From positions 2,418,001 through 2,482,000 of the forward strand of contig NC_007947.1 in NCBI RefSeq assembly GCF_000013705.1: DNA of 64,000 nucleotides, given 5' to 3'. The translations under genes were made by a program, and so were the position numbers. Shown piece by piece: positions 11,547 through 20,527 of the stretch (position 1 is its first letter; the number at the start of each line of letters is the position of its first letter). The notes under the pieces are model-generated. The model was not told where the DNA came from. It saw only the letters and a program-made list of their open reading frames with translations, and ran no database searches. The DNA comes from Methylobacillus flagellatus KT (GTDB lineage Bacteria > Pseudomonadota > Gammaproteobacteria > Burkholderiales > Methylophilaceae).

Positions 11547-13294
11547 ACCACCTCCTTGATCTCAGGCAGGTCGTCGACCGGGATCACGACATTGTTGTTC
11601 GGCGCATCCTGTGGAACTGCCAGCATGCGCAACGCGCCCGACATCACCTGGCTGAATACCGGGGCGGCCACCGTCCCGCCGTAATACTTGCCAGCACTGG
11701 GATCGTCGATCATCACGGCAATGATCAAGCGCGGGTTGGAAGCAGGCGCAAAACCGACAAACGAAGACACATAATGGTTTGCCTGGTAGCCGCCAACGCC
11801 GGGCTTATGCGCTGTCCCGGTCTTGCCGGCGACACGATAGCCCAGCACCTGCGCCCGCGGGGCAGTCCCGCCAGGCTGGATCACCGTCTCCATCATGTCG
11901 CGCAAGTGGCGCGCGGTTTCAGGGGTATACACCTGATGCCCGACGGGAGGCTCCTTGAGCTTGAGCAGGGAGACCGGCAGCAATGCGCCGTCATTGGTGA
12001 ATACGGTATAGGCACGCGCCAGCTGCAGCAAGGTCAGGCTGAGGCCATGACCATACGACATGGTGGCCTGCTCGATCGGACGCCAGGTCTTGTAATTGCG
12101 CAATTTACCTGAAGCCTCGCCGGGAAAGCCAATGCGCGTCGGAGCACCCAGGCCGATCTGGCTATAGATACTCCACATATATTGTGGCTCCAGGCTCAGC
12201 GCCATTTTTGCCGAGCCGATATTGGATGACTTCTGGATCACCTGCGCAACTGTGAGCATCCCTTGCTGATGGGCATCCCGAATCGTTGCCCTGCCAATGC
12301 GCATGACGCCTGCGGATGTATCGATCAGGGTATTAGGCTTGTACTGTCCGCTGTCGAGCGCCGCGGCTGCAGTAAACGGCTTTAGCGTCGAGCCGGGTTC
12401 GAAGGTATCGACAATTGCCCGGTTGCGCGACCGCCCTCCCGCGAGGTTCACAGGATTGTTCGGGTTATAGCTGGGAACATTGACCATGGCCAGCACCTCG
12501 CCAGTCTTGGCATCCAATACTACTGCAGAGCCTGCCTTGGCTTTGTGCTCTGTCACCGCCGCGGCCAGTTCCCTGTAGGCCAGGTACTGGATCTTGCGGT
12601 CGATGGAAAGTGTCAGGTCACGGCCATCCTGTGGCACCTTGACGGCCTCAAGATCTTCGACGATGCGGCCTTGCCGGTCCTTGATCACCCGGCGGCTCCC
12701 TGGCTTGCCGGACAACCACTGCTGGAAATGCAGCTCGAAGCCTTCTTGGCCATTGTCATCAATGCCCGTAAAGCCGACAATATGCGCAGTCACCTCTGCC
12801 GCAGGATAATACCTACGGTATTCTCGCTGCATGAAAACCCCAGGGATGCCGATACGCATCACTTGTGCCGCGACCTCTGGCGGCAAGCGACGCTTGAGGT
12901 AAACGAATTCACGCTGGGTATTATCGAACTTGGACTGGATCGCTTCCGGCTTGAGTTTGAGGATTCCAGCCAGCCTGGACAATTGTTCAGGTGTCATTTT
13001 CACATCGGGCGGACTGGCCCAGATGGACTCCACGGGCGTGCTGATGGCAAGGGGCTCACCATAGCGGTCGGTAATCTTCCCCCGATGCGCTGGCAAGCTC
13101 AGCGTACGACTATAGCGTGCTTCACCTTTCTGCTGGAGAAAGGACTTATGCACGCTCTGTAAATAAACACTGCGCACCAGCAGTATGGCAAATCCGCACA
13201 ATACCAGTGCCAGCAGTAAACGGCGGCGCCAAACGGGCAGCCTGACCATGAGCCGCGGCCTGGATCCTACGCGCATGCGCATCGAACTCATCAT
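11543..13294 (-). CDS. ftsI: peptidoglycan D,D-transpeptidase FtsI (PBP3)
   Basis: Septal class B penicillin-binding protein. With ATG 13294 (ATGA overlap with the ftsL stop) it has 583 residues: a basic cytoplasmic tail, one membrane helix (about 25-42), the dimerisation domain and the transpeptidase domain with the active-site motifs STLK (302-305), SSN (356-358) and KTG (491-493). The frame is open upstream to 13414 within ftsL, but the extension is not FtsI-like. Confidence 0.97.
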   Translation of the reverse strand: MMSSMRMRVGSRPRLMVRLPVWRRRLLLALVLCGFAILLVRSVYLQSVHKSFLQQKGEARYSRTLSLPAHRGKITDRYGEPLAISTPVESIWASPPDVKMTPEQLSRLAGILKLKPEAIQSKFDNTQREFVYLKRRLPPEVAAQVMRIGIPGVFMQREYRRYYPAAEVTAHIVGFTGIDDNGQEGFELHFQQWLSGKPGSRRVIKDRQGRIVEDLEAVKVPQDGRDLTLSIDRKIQYLAYRELAAAVTEHKAKAGSAVVLDAKTGEVLAMVNVPSYNPNNPVNLAGGRSRNRAIVDTFEPGSTLKPFTAAAALDSGQYKPNTLIDTSAGVMRIGRATIRDAHQQGMLTVAQVIQKSSNIGSAKMALSLEPQYMWSIYSQIGLGAPTRIGFPGEASGKLRNYKTWRPIEQATMSYGHGLSLTLLQLARAYTVFTNDGALLPVSLLKLKEPPVGHQVYTPETARHLRDMMETVIQPGGTAPRAQVLGYRVAGKTGTAHKPGVGGYQANHYVSSFVGFAPASNPRLIIAVMIDDPSAGKYYGGTVAAPVFSQVMSGALRMLAVPQDAPNNNVVIPVDDLPEIKEVV

Positions 13295-13551
13295 GGCGCC
13301 ACCACCTGTATACGACTTGGGTCGGGCACCTGCATATTCAAGCGGCGCTCGGCGATCTGCTCGATGCGGGAATGCATGGCCCAAGTGCTCTGTTCCAATT
13401 GCAGCTGGCCCCATTCGATCTCGTATTGCTTGGCCTCATCTTCTTGCTGCTGCAGCTCAATATAAAGCTTGCGCGCCTTGTGCTGGGACGTAATAACGCC
13501 TAGCGCAGCCGCTATCACCACCAAAAAAAGGATCAGGTTGAGCTTCACCAT
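13291..13551 (-). CDS. ftsL: cell division protein FtsL
   Basis: Small bitopic divisome protein that joins FtsQ/FtsB. It has 86 residues: a membrane helix at about 4-20, then a heptad-type helix rich in Glu, Gln and Arg that ends with a MQVPDPSRIQVV tail. The position between rsmH and ftsI and the size are diagnostic, since the sequence itself is poorly conserved in this family. It abuts rsmH and overlaps ftsI by 4 bases. Confidence 0.92.
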   Translation of the reverse strand: MVKLNLILFLVVIAAALGVITSQHKARKLYIELQQQEDEAKQYEIEWGQLQLEQSTWAMHSRIEQIAERRLNMQVPDPSRIQVVAP

Positions 13552-14516
13552 TACAGCACCGCGGTTCTCTCGGCGACTCGCAACACTGCGCTGCGCGAGC
13601 GTGGGTTGCGCCTGACCTCATCTTCACTCGGACGCACTGCGCGGCCAATTGCCACCAGGCGCGGCTGAGGAAGATCGCTGGCACGCACCGGGAAATGTGC
13701 AGGCAGGTTATCCCGATCCTGCTCGCCACGAATAAAGCGCTTCACGATCCGGTCTTCCAGCGAGTGAAAACTGATCACGGCCAAGCGCCCTTGTGGTGCC
13801 AGCAGCGACAGACACTGAGGAAGAGTCAGCGACAATTCCTCAAGCTCCTGATTGATGAAAATCCGTAAAGCCTGAAAGGTGCGCGTCGCCGGATCTTGGC
13901 CAGGCTCGACTTTTGGGACCGCGCCTGCCACGATCTTGGCAAGTTGTCCGGTAGTGGAGATGTCCATCCCTCCTGCGCGCTGCGCAACAATCGCCCTTGC
14001 AATCTGTTTAGCAAACCGTTCTTCACCATATTCCTTGATTACCCTCGTCAGTTCCTGCTCCGTTGCAGTCGCGATGAATTCCGCAGCCGTCTGCCCACGG
14101 CTTTGATCCATGCGCATATCGAGCGGGCCGTCAAACCTGAAGCTGAAGCCGCGCTCGCCCTCGTCGATCTGCGGAGATGAAATCCCCAGATCAAGCAACA
14201 CACCATCTACTTGTTGAATATTCAGACTCGCCAGCACTTGTGCCATGGCAGCAAAATGACTATGGACAATCTTGAAGCGTGCATCCTGGATACCCTGTGC
14301 AGCCTGAATGGCTGCGAGATCACGATCCAGCGCCACCAAGCGACCTTGCGCCCCCAGCTTTTCCAGTATCTTGCGGCTGTGTCCGCCCCGGCCAAATGTG
14401 CCATCCACATACACGCCATCCGGCTTGATTGATAGCGCCTCTACTGCCTCTTCCAACAAAACCGTGACATGCTGAGAAACTTGGGCGGCGGGCACATGGC
14501 TAATGCCTGCACTCAC
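13551..14516 (-). CDS. rsmH: 16S rRNA (cytosine(1402)-N(4))-methyltransferase
   Basis: SAM-dependent methyltransferase (formerly MraW) acting on C1402 of 16S rRNA. The 321 residues include [13 protein letters not shown], the SAM loop [33 protein letters not shown] and the C-terminal [14 protein letters not shown] motif. It begins 4 bases inside the end of mraZ. Confidence 0.97.
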   Translation of the reverse strand: MSAGISHVPAAQVSQHVTVLLEEAVEALSIKPDGVYVDGTFGRGGHSRKILEKLGAQGRLVALDRDLAAIQAAQGIQDARFKIVHSHFAAMAQVLASLNIQQVDGVLLDLGISSPQIDEGERGFSFRFDGPLDMRMDQSRGQTAAEFIATATEQELTRVIKEYGEERFAKQIARAIVAQRAGGMDISTTGQLAKIVAGAVPKVEPGQDPATRTFQALRIFINQELEELSLTLPQCLSLLAPQGRLAVISFHSLEDRIVKRFIRGEQDRDNLPAHFPVRASDLPQPRLVAIGRAVRPSEDEVRRNPRSRSAVLRVAERTAVL

Positions 14517-14959
14517 AGCGAGAAGCCCTCCAGTTCGTCCGGCAGCTCCACACTCTCAGCGGACATGACCTGCTGCAGCTGGGCCCGCCAGGCCTCCATA
14601 CTCCAAAGTTCGAAATGAGAGCCCTGCCCCACCAGCATCACCTGCTTTTCAAACCCGGCAAATTCCCTGAGCACAGGAGAAACCAGCAGCCGGCCAGCAC
14701 CGTCCAGCTCGACATCTTCGGCGAACCCGACCAGCAAGCGCTGCAGGGCACTGGATTGACGGTCAAAACTGGAAAGCGCCATGATCTTGGACTGGATAGG
14801 CTCCCAGGCAGGCAAGGGATACAAGAGCAGGCAGCGATGAGGATGGGCAGTCAGGACCAGATTGCCTTCGCTCTGAGCGTGCAGGGCGTCACGATGCTTG
14901 GCTGGCACCGCCAGCCTGCCTTTGGCATCCATATTTAAAGACGTCGCACCGCGAAACAT
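14513..14959 (-). CDS. mraZ: transcriptional regulator MraZ
   Basis: First gene of the dcw cluster; a ring-forming protein with two AbrB-like (SpoVT) domains that represses its own cluster in other bacteria. I chose ATG 14959 (148 residues) because the family begins MFRG and an AAGGGA ribosome site precedes it; an earlier in-frame ATG at 15004 has no family support. The motif [15 protein letters not shown] is the first AbrB fold and [16 protein letters not shown] the second. Its likely own operator lies at 15068-15112. Confidence 0.96.
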   Translation of the reverse strand: MFRGATSLNMDAKGRLAVPAKHRDALHAQSEGNLVLTAHPHRCLLLYPLPAWEPIQSKIMALSSFDRQSSALQRLLVGFAEDVELDGAGRLLVSPVLREFAGFEKQVMLVGQGSHFELWSMEAWRAQLQQVMSAESVELPDELEGFSL

Positions 14960-15067
14960 GAGGTCCCTTGACCGATGCCAGCGTGAAAACCCCTGGATCG
15001 GCATTAAATTTTCAGATCGGGAGGTGGGCTATCTGCCAAGCATACGGAGACGAGCAATCAACCTGGC
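14960..15067 (-). other. 5' untranslated leader of the dcw transcript
   Basis: Stretch between the operator repeats and mraZ. With a start point near 15104 the mRNA would have a leader of about 145 bases. Apart from the ribosome site next to mraZ I see no conserved element or obvious terminator hairpin in it. Confidence 0.45.
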
Positions 15068-15112
15068 CCGCAGATAACCCACAAAACTCCACTTTTCTCC
15101 ACTGACACCCAC
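15068..15112 (-). promoter_or_regulatory. MraZ operator: direct repeats with 10 bp period
   Basis: On the minus strand four GTGG(G/A) boxes lie exactly 10 bases apart (forward positions 15108-15112, 15098-15102, 15088-15092 and 15078-15082), and a fifth, weaker GCGGG is at 15068-15072. MraZ of other bacteria binds TGGG-type direct repeats with this period. The array overlaps the -10 box and the likely start point, as expected for repression. Confidence 0.85.
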
Positions 15113-15139
15113 TATAGATAAAAAAAAATGGCAATGCAA
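15111..15139 (-). promoter_or_regulatory. sigma70-type promoter of the dcw cluster
   Basis: TTGCAT (15139-15134) and TATAGT (15116-15111) are separated by 17 bases on the minus strand. This is a near-consensus promoter, about 150 bases before mraZ, with the MraZ boxes overlapping its -10 end. Confidence 0.75.
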
Positions 15140-15337
15140 GGGCTTTTTCAGGGTTTTTCCTTTACGGGACAATGACTTATAGGATTTTTATAATAAAATT
15201 TTTATCCTTAAGAAATAAGGAGATAGGGGACTTAGTGAAAGTTCTTTGTTAGAAATCTTTGGGAGATAACTGAATCTTGGTAACGGGGGAATGAGATAGA
15301 GCAGAAAATGCAATATTGACGATCAATCATCAAGAAT
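15140..15337. other. AT-rich intergenic region between dcw promoter and rnpB
   Basis: AT-rich stretch of about 200 bases with no credible gene. On the minus strand just after rnpB, a 7 bp stem with one G-U pair (about 15316-15333) could be a weak terminator, though no long T tract follows. No other element is recognised. Confidence 0.4.
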
Positions 15338-15638
15338 GAAGCTGGCCGGTAAGCCGGGTTCTGTCCCCGCAAAGCGGGTGGCAGCCATTCATCTAGGCCT
15401 GGCGTTGCCACCAGGCTCAAGCGACCTACCCGGTAGCGGCGCGAGCCACGCCATCGCTACCCTATTTGGCCTTGCTCCGGATGGAGGTTACCGCGTTTCA
15501 CGTCCACCTTGCGGCTTACTCGTCTCTGTGGCCCTGTTCCTCGCCTCACGGCGTACGGCCGTTAGCCGTCATCCTGCTCTATGGAGCCCGGACTTTCCTC
15601 CCCTCGCTTGCGCGAGCGGCGGCTGCCTGGCCAGCTTC
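15338..15638 (-). ncRNA. rnpB: RNase P RNA (class A), with shortened specificity domain
   Basis: Catalytic RNA of RNase P, which matures tRNA 5' ends. The 5' end GAAGCTGGCCAGGCAGCCGC, the universal GAGGAAAGTCCGGGCTCC, GGAGCAAGGCCAAATAGGG, CCTAGATGAATGGCTG and ACAGAACCCGGCTTA segments are all present, and the two ends pair. The length is about 301 nt against 377 nt in E. coli. The loss falls between ACAGAGACGAGTAAGCC (ending near 15512) and CGGTAACCTCC (15493-15483): the P9 stem, the P12 stem with the usual GGTAAGAGCGCACC, and P13/P14 cannot be found. The catalytic domain looks complete. Confidence 0.95.
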
Positions 15639-15645
15639 GATGCGC

Positions 15646-15654
15646 ATTTTATCA
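15646..15654 (-). promoter_or_regulatory. extended -10 promoter of rnpB
   Basis: TGATAAAAT on the minus strand ends 7 bases before the mature 5' G of rnpB at 15638, the spacing expected for a transcription start there. The TG before the box makes it an extended -10; no good -35 box is visible. Confidence 0.5.
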
Positions 15655-15780
15655 TGCCAGCCAGATTTCTTTTTAAATCAATCCAAAACGATTAGTGCCT
15701 GCGGACTATTTCCCATGGTTGAATTTAGGTATATGGTCGAAAAGTAGTTTAAATATTCTTAAAAATAAGGGAGCTCAACT

Positions 15781-16542
15781 ATGAAAACAATGCACTATCT
15801 GGCAGCTATCGCGATAAGCAGCCTCTTCTCGTTAACGAGTCACGCCGAACTGAAAGGCACACTTTACTATCTAGAGCCGCACGACACCATCAGCAGCACT
15901 GACAGTGTAATAGTGAACATGCGACTGACCCTGAATGATGACTCAGATACACTGAACATTAACGGTGCCGATCCAAATGCATGGCTTGATTTTGTAAATG
16001 CGCAGCTACCTCACCACTGGGATCAAGAGCTTGCCAGCATCCAATTTGTCAATATTGATTATATGGGGATAGGCGCTTGGCGCGCCTGTGGAGGAGGCAC
16101 ATTTACTACCCATTGTGATGATGGCCCTCCATATGATTTCAGCTTTACTACTCGTACACTGGCTGGTGATCATTTATTCGACCTGGACTTGCCCCTTGCA
16201 CCAAGTGAAAGTCTAGACTTCACCTTTGGTTTACTCACCCCTAGCCATGGCCCAGTAGCAGCAGGCACTTACGAATCTCCTCGTGAAGGACTCGCTTTAC
16301 AATTCTATGGTTACACAGCAGATGATTATGATGAGTACGGCAATTTGCGGTTAGATGATGATGGCTGGGTAATTGCCCCTAGAATGTTCTCCTATGATCT
16401 GGCAACCACCTGCCATGACTGCACATTCACTCGCACTGTAGTGGCAGCCGTACCTGAACCATCAAGTTATGCACTGATGGGGCTGGGTATGGGAATGCTA
16501 GCCTATTCGGGGCGCAGGAGAAAAGCGAAGGCTATTCAATAA
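15781..16542 (+). CDS. PEP-CTERM sorting domain protein, function unknown
   Basis: Secreted protein of 253 residues. A signal peptide ends about residue 23 (SLTSHA). The C-terminus has the PEP-CTERM tripartite signal: VPEPSSYALMGLG, a short hydrophobic helix, then GRRRKAK. Such tails are cut by exosortase, and these proteins usually go with exopolysaccharide or floc formation. The middle (about 24-225) is acidic, with Asp-rich runs and four cysteines, and matches no family I know. GGGAG precedes the ATG. The gene is more AT-rich than its neighbours. No exosortase gene is in view. Confidence 0.88.
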   Translation: MKTMHYLAAIAISSLFSLTSHAELKGTLYYLEPHDTISSTDSVIVNMRLTLNDDSDTLNINGADPNAWLDFVNAQLPHHWDQELASIQFVNIDYMGIGAWRACGGGTFTTHCDDGPPYDFSFTTRTLAGDHLFDLDLPLAPSESLDFTFGLLTPSHGPVAAGTYESPREGLALQFYGYTADDYDEYGNLRLDDDGWVIAPRMFSYDLATTCHDCTFTRTVVAAVPEPSSYALMGLGMGMLAYSGRRRKAKAIQ

Positions 16543-16577
16543 AACAATTCATTCCGCTCAATACGAGGCGATTTTCC

Positions 16578-16611
16578 AACAAGGTCCACTGTTGTGGGCC
16601 TTGTTATTTTT
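16578..16611 (+). terminator. rho-independent terminator after the PEP-CTERM gene
   Basis: A 12 bp stem AACAAGGTCCAC / GTGGGCCTTGTT with a TGTT loop, followed by ATTTTT. Its T tract reaches the pyrC stop codon on the other strand, so it separates two convergent genes. Confidence 0.85.
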
Positions 16612-17647
16612 AGTCTTTTAATCTCCAGGAAATATGGCTGCCAGCTCTCAGCGGAACCAGCTCATCCCCGGCAAACGGCAAGCTTGCAGGCACTTCCCAC
16701 GCAGTTTTTTCAAGAGTGATCTTGTCCGTATTGCGCGGCAGACGGTAAAAATCCGGCCCATGGAAGCTTGCAAATGCCTCCAGCCTGTCAAGCGAGCCAG
16801 CTGCATCAAACACCTCGGTATACAGTTCAATTCCGGCATGTGCGGTATACATGCCGGCACAGCCACAAGCCGCCTCTTTGGCGGACTTCGCATGCGGCGC
16901 GCTATCGGTGCCCAGAAAGAACTTTGGATTGCCGGAGGTCGCCGCCGCGACCAAGGCAAGTCGATGCTCCTCACGCTTGAGCACGGGCAGGCAATAATGA
17001 TGCGGTCGGATACCCCCGTTGAACATGGCATTGCGGTTCATGAGCAGGTGGTGCGCCGTGATGGTGGCAGCGACGTTCTCCGGTGCCCCAGCGACGAAGT
17101 TGGCCGCATCCTTGGTGGTAATGTGCTCAAACACCACCCGCAACCCCTGGAATCGTTCCAGCAGCGGGACCATATTGCGCTCGATGAACACCCGCTCGCG
17201 GTCAAACACATCCACATCGACATCAGTCACTTCCGCATGCACCAGCAGGGGAATCCCGTGCTTTTCCATCGCCTCGAGCGCCTTGACGCAATGCCCGATG
17301 TTAGTCACCCCCGAGTCGGAATTGGTGGTCGCCCCGGCAGGATAAAGCTTCACGCCATGCACAATACCGCTAGCCTTGGCGCGGTCAATCTCTTCTGCAC
17401 TGGTATTGTCAGTGAGGTACAAGGTCATCAATGGCTCAAATCCTGACCCAGCAGGCATTGCCTGCATAATGCGCTCACGATATGCATACGCCAATGCCGT
17501 GGTCGTCACCGGCGGACGCAGGTTGGGCATGACAATCGCCCGCCCAAAGCGCCTTGCCGAATCTGGCAGCACTGCAGACAAGGCTGCGCCATCGCGCAAA
17601 TGAAGGTGCCAATCATCGGGGCGCGTGATAGTAATGGTAGTCGTCAT
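16610..17647 (-). CDS. pyrC: dihydroorotase
   Basis: Zinc amidohydrolase that forms dihydroorotate in pyrimidine synthesis. The 345 residues match the class II PyrC of Gram-negative bacteria: [10 protein letters not shown] with the metal-binding His-x-His, [12 protein letters not shown] with the carboxylated lysine, [16 protein letters not shown] and GTDSAPH with the catalytic aspartate. It is convergent with the upstream PEP-CTERM gene and lies behind rsmI on the same strand. Confidence 0.97.
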   Translation of the reverse strand: MTTTITITRPDDWHLHLRDGAALSAVLPDSARRFGRAIVMPNLRPPVTTTALAYAYRERIMQAMPAGSGFEPLMTLYLTDNTSAEEIDRAKASGIVHGVKLYPAGATTNSDSGVTNIGHCVKALEAMEKHGIPLLVHAEVTDVDVDVFDRERVFIERNMVPLLERFQGLRVVFEHITTKDAANFVAGAPENVAATITAHHLLMNRNAMFNGGIRPHHYCLPVLKREEHRLALVAAATSGNPKFFLGTDSAPHAKSAKEAACGCAGMYTAHAGIELYTEVFDAAGSLDRLEAFASFHGPDFYRLPRNTDKITLEKTAWEVPASLPFAGDELVPLRAGSHISWRLKD

Positions 17648-17678
17648 GAAGCTCTCTATTCAATACATACTCATGAAT

Positions 17679-18524
17679 TCAGGATTGCTTGAGGCTAAGC
17701 GCCAGCTCATAAAGTGCATTCTTCTTGGCACCGGTGATTTCCGTCGCTAGCTTGACCGCCTGCTTCAAAGGCAATTCATCCAGCAGCAGCGCCAATATTC
17801 GCTGCGACTCTGCATCAACCGGCTCAACCTCCCTTGCCGGTGCAGGCTCCACCAGCAGCACGAATTCACCGCGCTGGCGGTTGGCATCCTGCTCCAGCCA
17901 CGCTCTAGCCTCCAGCAAGGGCAGCCGGTGGATGGTTTCAAAGGTCTTGGTCAGCTCACGCGCAATCGTCAGCATCCGCGATGGTCCCAGCACAGCCGCC
18001 ATGTCTGCGACACTATCGAGCACCCGGTGCGGAGCCTCATAGAATACCAGGGTAACTGCCACATCCGTCAGGGCCTGCAGGGCCAAACGGCGCTGGCTAC
18101 CGCTGGCAGGGAGAAAACCATGAAACTGGAAACCGGGCGTTACAATTCCAGCAGCACAGATCGCAGCAATGACCGCAGAAGCCCCCGGCACGGGCACGAC
18201 CCTGACACCTGCTTCATGCGCCATTCCAACGACCAAAGCGCCTGGATCGCTGATGCCGGGCGTGCCAGCATCGCTCACCAGTGCAACAGATCCACCGGCC
18301 AACAAGCGCTGGATCAATTGCTCACCCGCCTTGCGCTCATTGTGCTCATGCACGGCCACCAGTTTTTTCTGAATGGCAAAATGCGATAACAGGCCGGACG
18401 TGTGGCGCGTATCCTCCGCCGCCACCACATCAACTGCCTTGAGCACCTCCAACGCGCGCAAACTGATGTCCTGTAGGTTTCCAATTGGGGTGGCTACCAC
18501 ATATAATGTTCCGCTATGATCCAA
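17679..18524 (-). CDS. rsmI: 16S rRNA (cytidine(1402)-2'-O)-methyltransferase
   Basis: Tetrapyrrole-methylase fold enzyme that 2'-O-methylates C1402, the same base that RsmH of the dcw cluster modifies at N4. Motifs are GTLYVVATPIGNLQDISLRA, AAEDTRHT, SDAGTPGISDPG and FYEAPHR. No ATG is in a suitable place: TTG 18524, 11 bases after CAGGAGG, gives 281 residues and the right N-terminus. The frame stays open to 18779 without family similarity. The chosen start overlaps the start of the divergent lpoA-like gene by 9 bases. Confidence 0.93.
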   Translation of the reverse strand: MDHSGTLYVVATPIGNLQDISLRALEVLKAVDVVAAEDTRHTSGLLSHFAIQKKLVAVHEHNERKAGEQLIQRLLAGGSVALVSDAGTPGISDPGALVVGMAHEAGVRVVPVPGASAVIAAICAAGIVTPGFQFHGFLPASGSQRRLALQALTDVAVTLVFYEAPHRVLDSVADMAAVLGPSRMLTIARELTKTFETIHRLPLLEARAWLEQDANRQRGEFVLLVEPAPAREVEPVDAESQRILALLLDELPLKQAVKLATEITGAKKNALYELALSLKQS

Positions 18525-20159
18525 CGACTCTTCGTCCTCCTGTATTTCACATGGGTATTGCTGCCAGGACAGGCCATGGCAGCCACCGCAACTGATACTA
18601 CCCCCGAAGCGCGGTTCAAAGAAGGCATGGCCTGCCTGCAGGCCCAGGATATCGCTTGTGCGACCCTGGCGCTCAACCGAATCCCCAGCCAGTCTCCTTA
18701 TGCAAAACTCCTGGCTGGCAATCTTGCGGCGGCACAACGGGATTCCGACACTGCCTTCCAATTGCTGCTGCCTTTGCAAGTCAACACCTCGCTCACCCGC
18801 GAAGCAGCCGCAAGTTTACACGCAAGCCTCGCACTCGCCTATGAGCAAGAGGCCGATCCTCTGCGTGCGCTGGAGCAGCGCGTAGCGGCAGAGCGCTTCA
18901 TGGATGACGAACAGGAACGTGCAGAAAACCACAACAGAATCTGGGACATCCTAAACCGCTTGAACCGGGAAGACCTGATCAGCATCCGAGGTGAAAGTCC
19001 AGACACGGATATCCAAGGCTGGATCGATCTGGCACTGGCAGCCCAGGAGCCCGGCGGAAATGCGCTCAGGAATTGGTCGGATGTCTACCCTGGTCATCCT
19101 GCAAGCAATGGTTTCAGCCAAGCACTGCTTTCCAGCCACCTGGAAGCCCCAGCACCCATCCCAGCCACCATGGGGGCAGCCACTAGCGCCGATGGCAAGA
19201 TCGGCATCATGCTTCCATTTGCGGTAGAGACCTACTATCCCGTTGCGGATGCAATCGAACAGGGATTTGCTGCAGCCCAGTCCCTGGCAGGAGATCAACG
19301 CGAGCTCACACTCTATGCCACCGACGGCAACCCCGCAAACATTGTTGCGACATACCAGCGTGCGGCCGATGACGGCATGCAAATGGTACTGGGGCCGCTG
19401 ACGAGGGACGAGGTCACACGCCTGAGTCAGCAGCAGGCACTCAGCACTCCCACACTGGCGCTCAATCAGCCGGACAACATTCCAGGAAACACCCCCAACC
19501 TATATATCTTTGGCTTGTCCCTTGAGGTAGAAATTGCCCAGCTTGTCAGGATGGCACAACAATTGGGCATGCAAACCGCGACCATCGCGGCCGGCGCCAA
19601 TCATTTAGCTGAACGCATGGCGCAAGCATTCAGTAGCGCGTGGAGCGACGCTGGCGGACGTATCACTCAGCAGCTGACATTTGACGAAAATAGCGACCCG
19701 GCTGAACTGCAAGCCAACATCGCATCCAACCCTTCCGACCTGATTTTCCTGGCGGCAAACTATGAAGAGGGCAGGGCCATACGTCCTTACCTCGACACTG
19801 CAACCCCTACATTCGCAACTTCGCATATATACGCAGGCATTCCACAGGATCCAGACAACGCCTCCCTCAATGCAGTGCGCTTCGTGGATATGCCTTGGCT
19901 GTTCGAACCTGACGCCCCTGCATTTTCAGACTTGCGGCCTGCAGCCTCCGCTTTGCCTCCCGGGGAAATGCAACGCTGGTTTGCGCTCGGGGCAGATGCC
20001 TACCATATCCTGGACCACATCAGCAAACACCCGCAGCAAGCGCATACCCTGCAAGGCCTGACTGGCAAAATCAGCATCTCCGCCGATGGCATAATTACCC
20101 GAGAACTCGCCAGCGGACATTTCAGTGCTCAAGGGATCGTGCTGGAAACCACGCCTTGA
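18516..20159 (+). CDS. lpoA: LpoA-like penicillin-binding protein activator
   Basis: Periplasmic protein of the YraM/LpoA family, which in enterobacteria activates the peptidoglycan synthase PBP1A. It has 547 residues: signal peptide 1-22 (ends GQAMA), a helical TPR-like N-terminal region to about 210, and a C-terminal periplasmic-binding fold starting GKIGIMLPFAVETYYP and continuing GPLTRDEV. Enterobacterial LpoA is a lipoprotein, but here no cysteine follows the signal peptide, so this protein may be soluble. It heads lpoA-yraN-diaA-dolP, the same order as in E. coli. Confidence 0.88.
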   Translation: MIQRLFVLLYFTWVLLPGQAMAATATDTTPEARFKEGMACLQAQDIACATLALNRIPSQSPYAKLLAGNLAAAQRDSDTAFQLLLPLQVNTSLTREAAASLHASLALAYEQEADPLRALEQRVAAERFMDDEQERAENHNRIWDILNRLNREDLISIRGESPDTDIQGWIDLALAAQEPGGNALRNWSDVYPGHPASNGFSQALLSSHLEAPAPIPATMGAATSADGKIGIMLPFAVETYYPVADAIEQGFAAAQSLAGDQRELTLYATDGNPANIVATYQRAADDGMQMVLGPLTRDEVTRLSQQQALSTPTLALNQPDNIPGNTPNLYIFGLSLEVEIAQLVRMAQQLGMQTATIAAGANHLAERMAQAFSSAWSDAGGRITQQLTFDENSDPAELQANIASNPSDLIFLAANYEEGRAIRPYLDTATPTFATSHIYAGIPQDPDNASLNAVRFVDMPWLFEPDAPAFSDLRPAASALPPGEMQRWFALGADAYHILDHISKHPQQAHTLQGLTGKISISADGIITRELASGHFSAQGIVLETTP

Positions 20160-20497
20160 AACAACTGGGGGATGATGCAGAAGCCCTTGCAGAGCGCTAC
20201 CTTATCAAGCAAGGTTTAGTGGTGATTGCCCGCAATTATCGTTGTCGCTTCGGTGAAATAGACCTGGTGATGAAACAAGGCGCAACCATTGTATTCGTCG
20301 AAGTCCGCATGCGGAGCCATGCTACGTTCGGTGGCGCGGCTGCCAGCATTCATGCTGCCAAGCGGCAAAAGCTGATCCTGACCGCCGAGCACTTCCTGCA
20401 GCGACATGGCAGCGCCCCATGCCGCTTCGATGCCATTTTGCTGAGCAAGCGTGACGCAGACGGAATCGAATGGATTCAGGATGCATTTAGCGCCTGA
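20156..20497 (+). CDS. yraN: YraN/UPF0102 family protein
   Basis: Small protein of 113 residues with an endonuclease-like fold, cellular role unknown. Family motifs are GEIDLVMKQG and VFVEVRMR with the putative catalytic Glu and Asp. It starts at TTG 20156, overlapping the lpoA stop by 3 bases, so it is probably translationally coupled. Confidence 0.92.
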   Translation: MKQLGDDAEALAERYLIKQGLVVIARNYRCRFGEIDLVMKQGATIVFVEVRMRSHATFGGAAASIHAAKRQKLILTAEHFLQRHGSAPCRFDAILLSKRDADGIEWIQDAFSA

Positions 20498-20527
20498 CCG
20501 CCTTGCCCCTACTGACCTTACGACAAT

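Noticed and set aside
15336..15695. 119-codon open frame on the plus strand
   Set aside because: It is antisense to the RNase P RNA and its codons follow the RNA sequence; no ribosome site or family similarity.
18525..18779. N-terminal extension of RsmI
   Set aside because: It runs antisense through the lpoA signal-peptide region and is unlike RsmI; the TTG at 18524 has a strong ribosome site.
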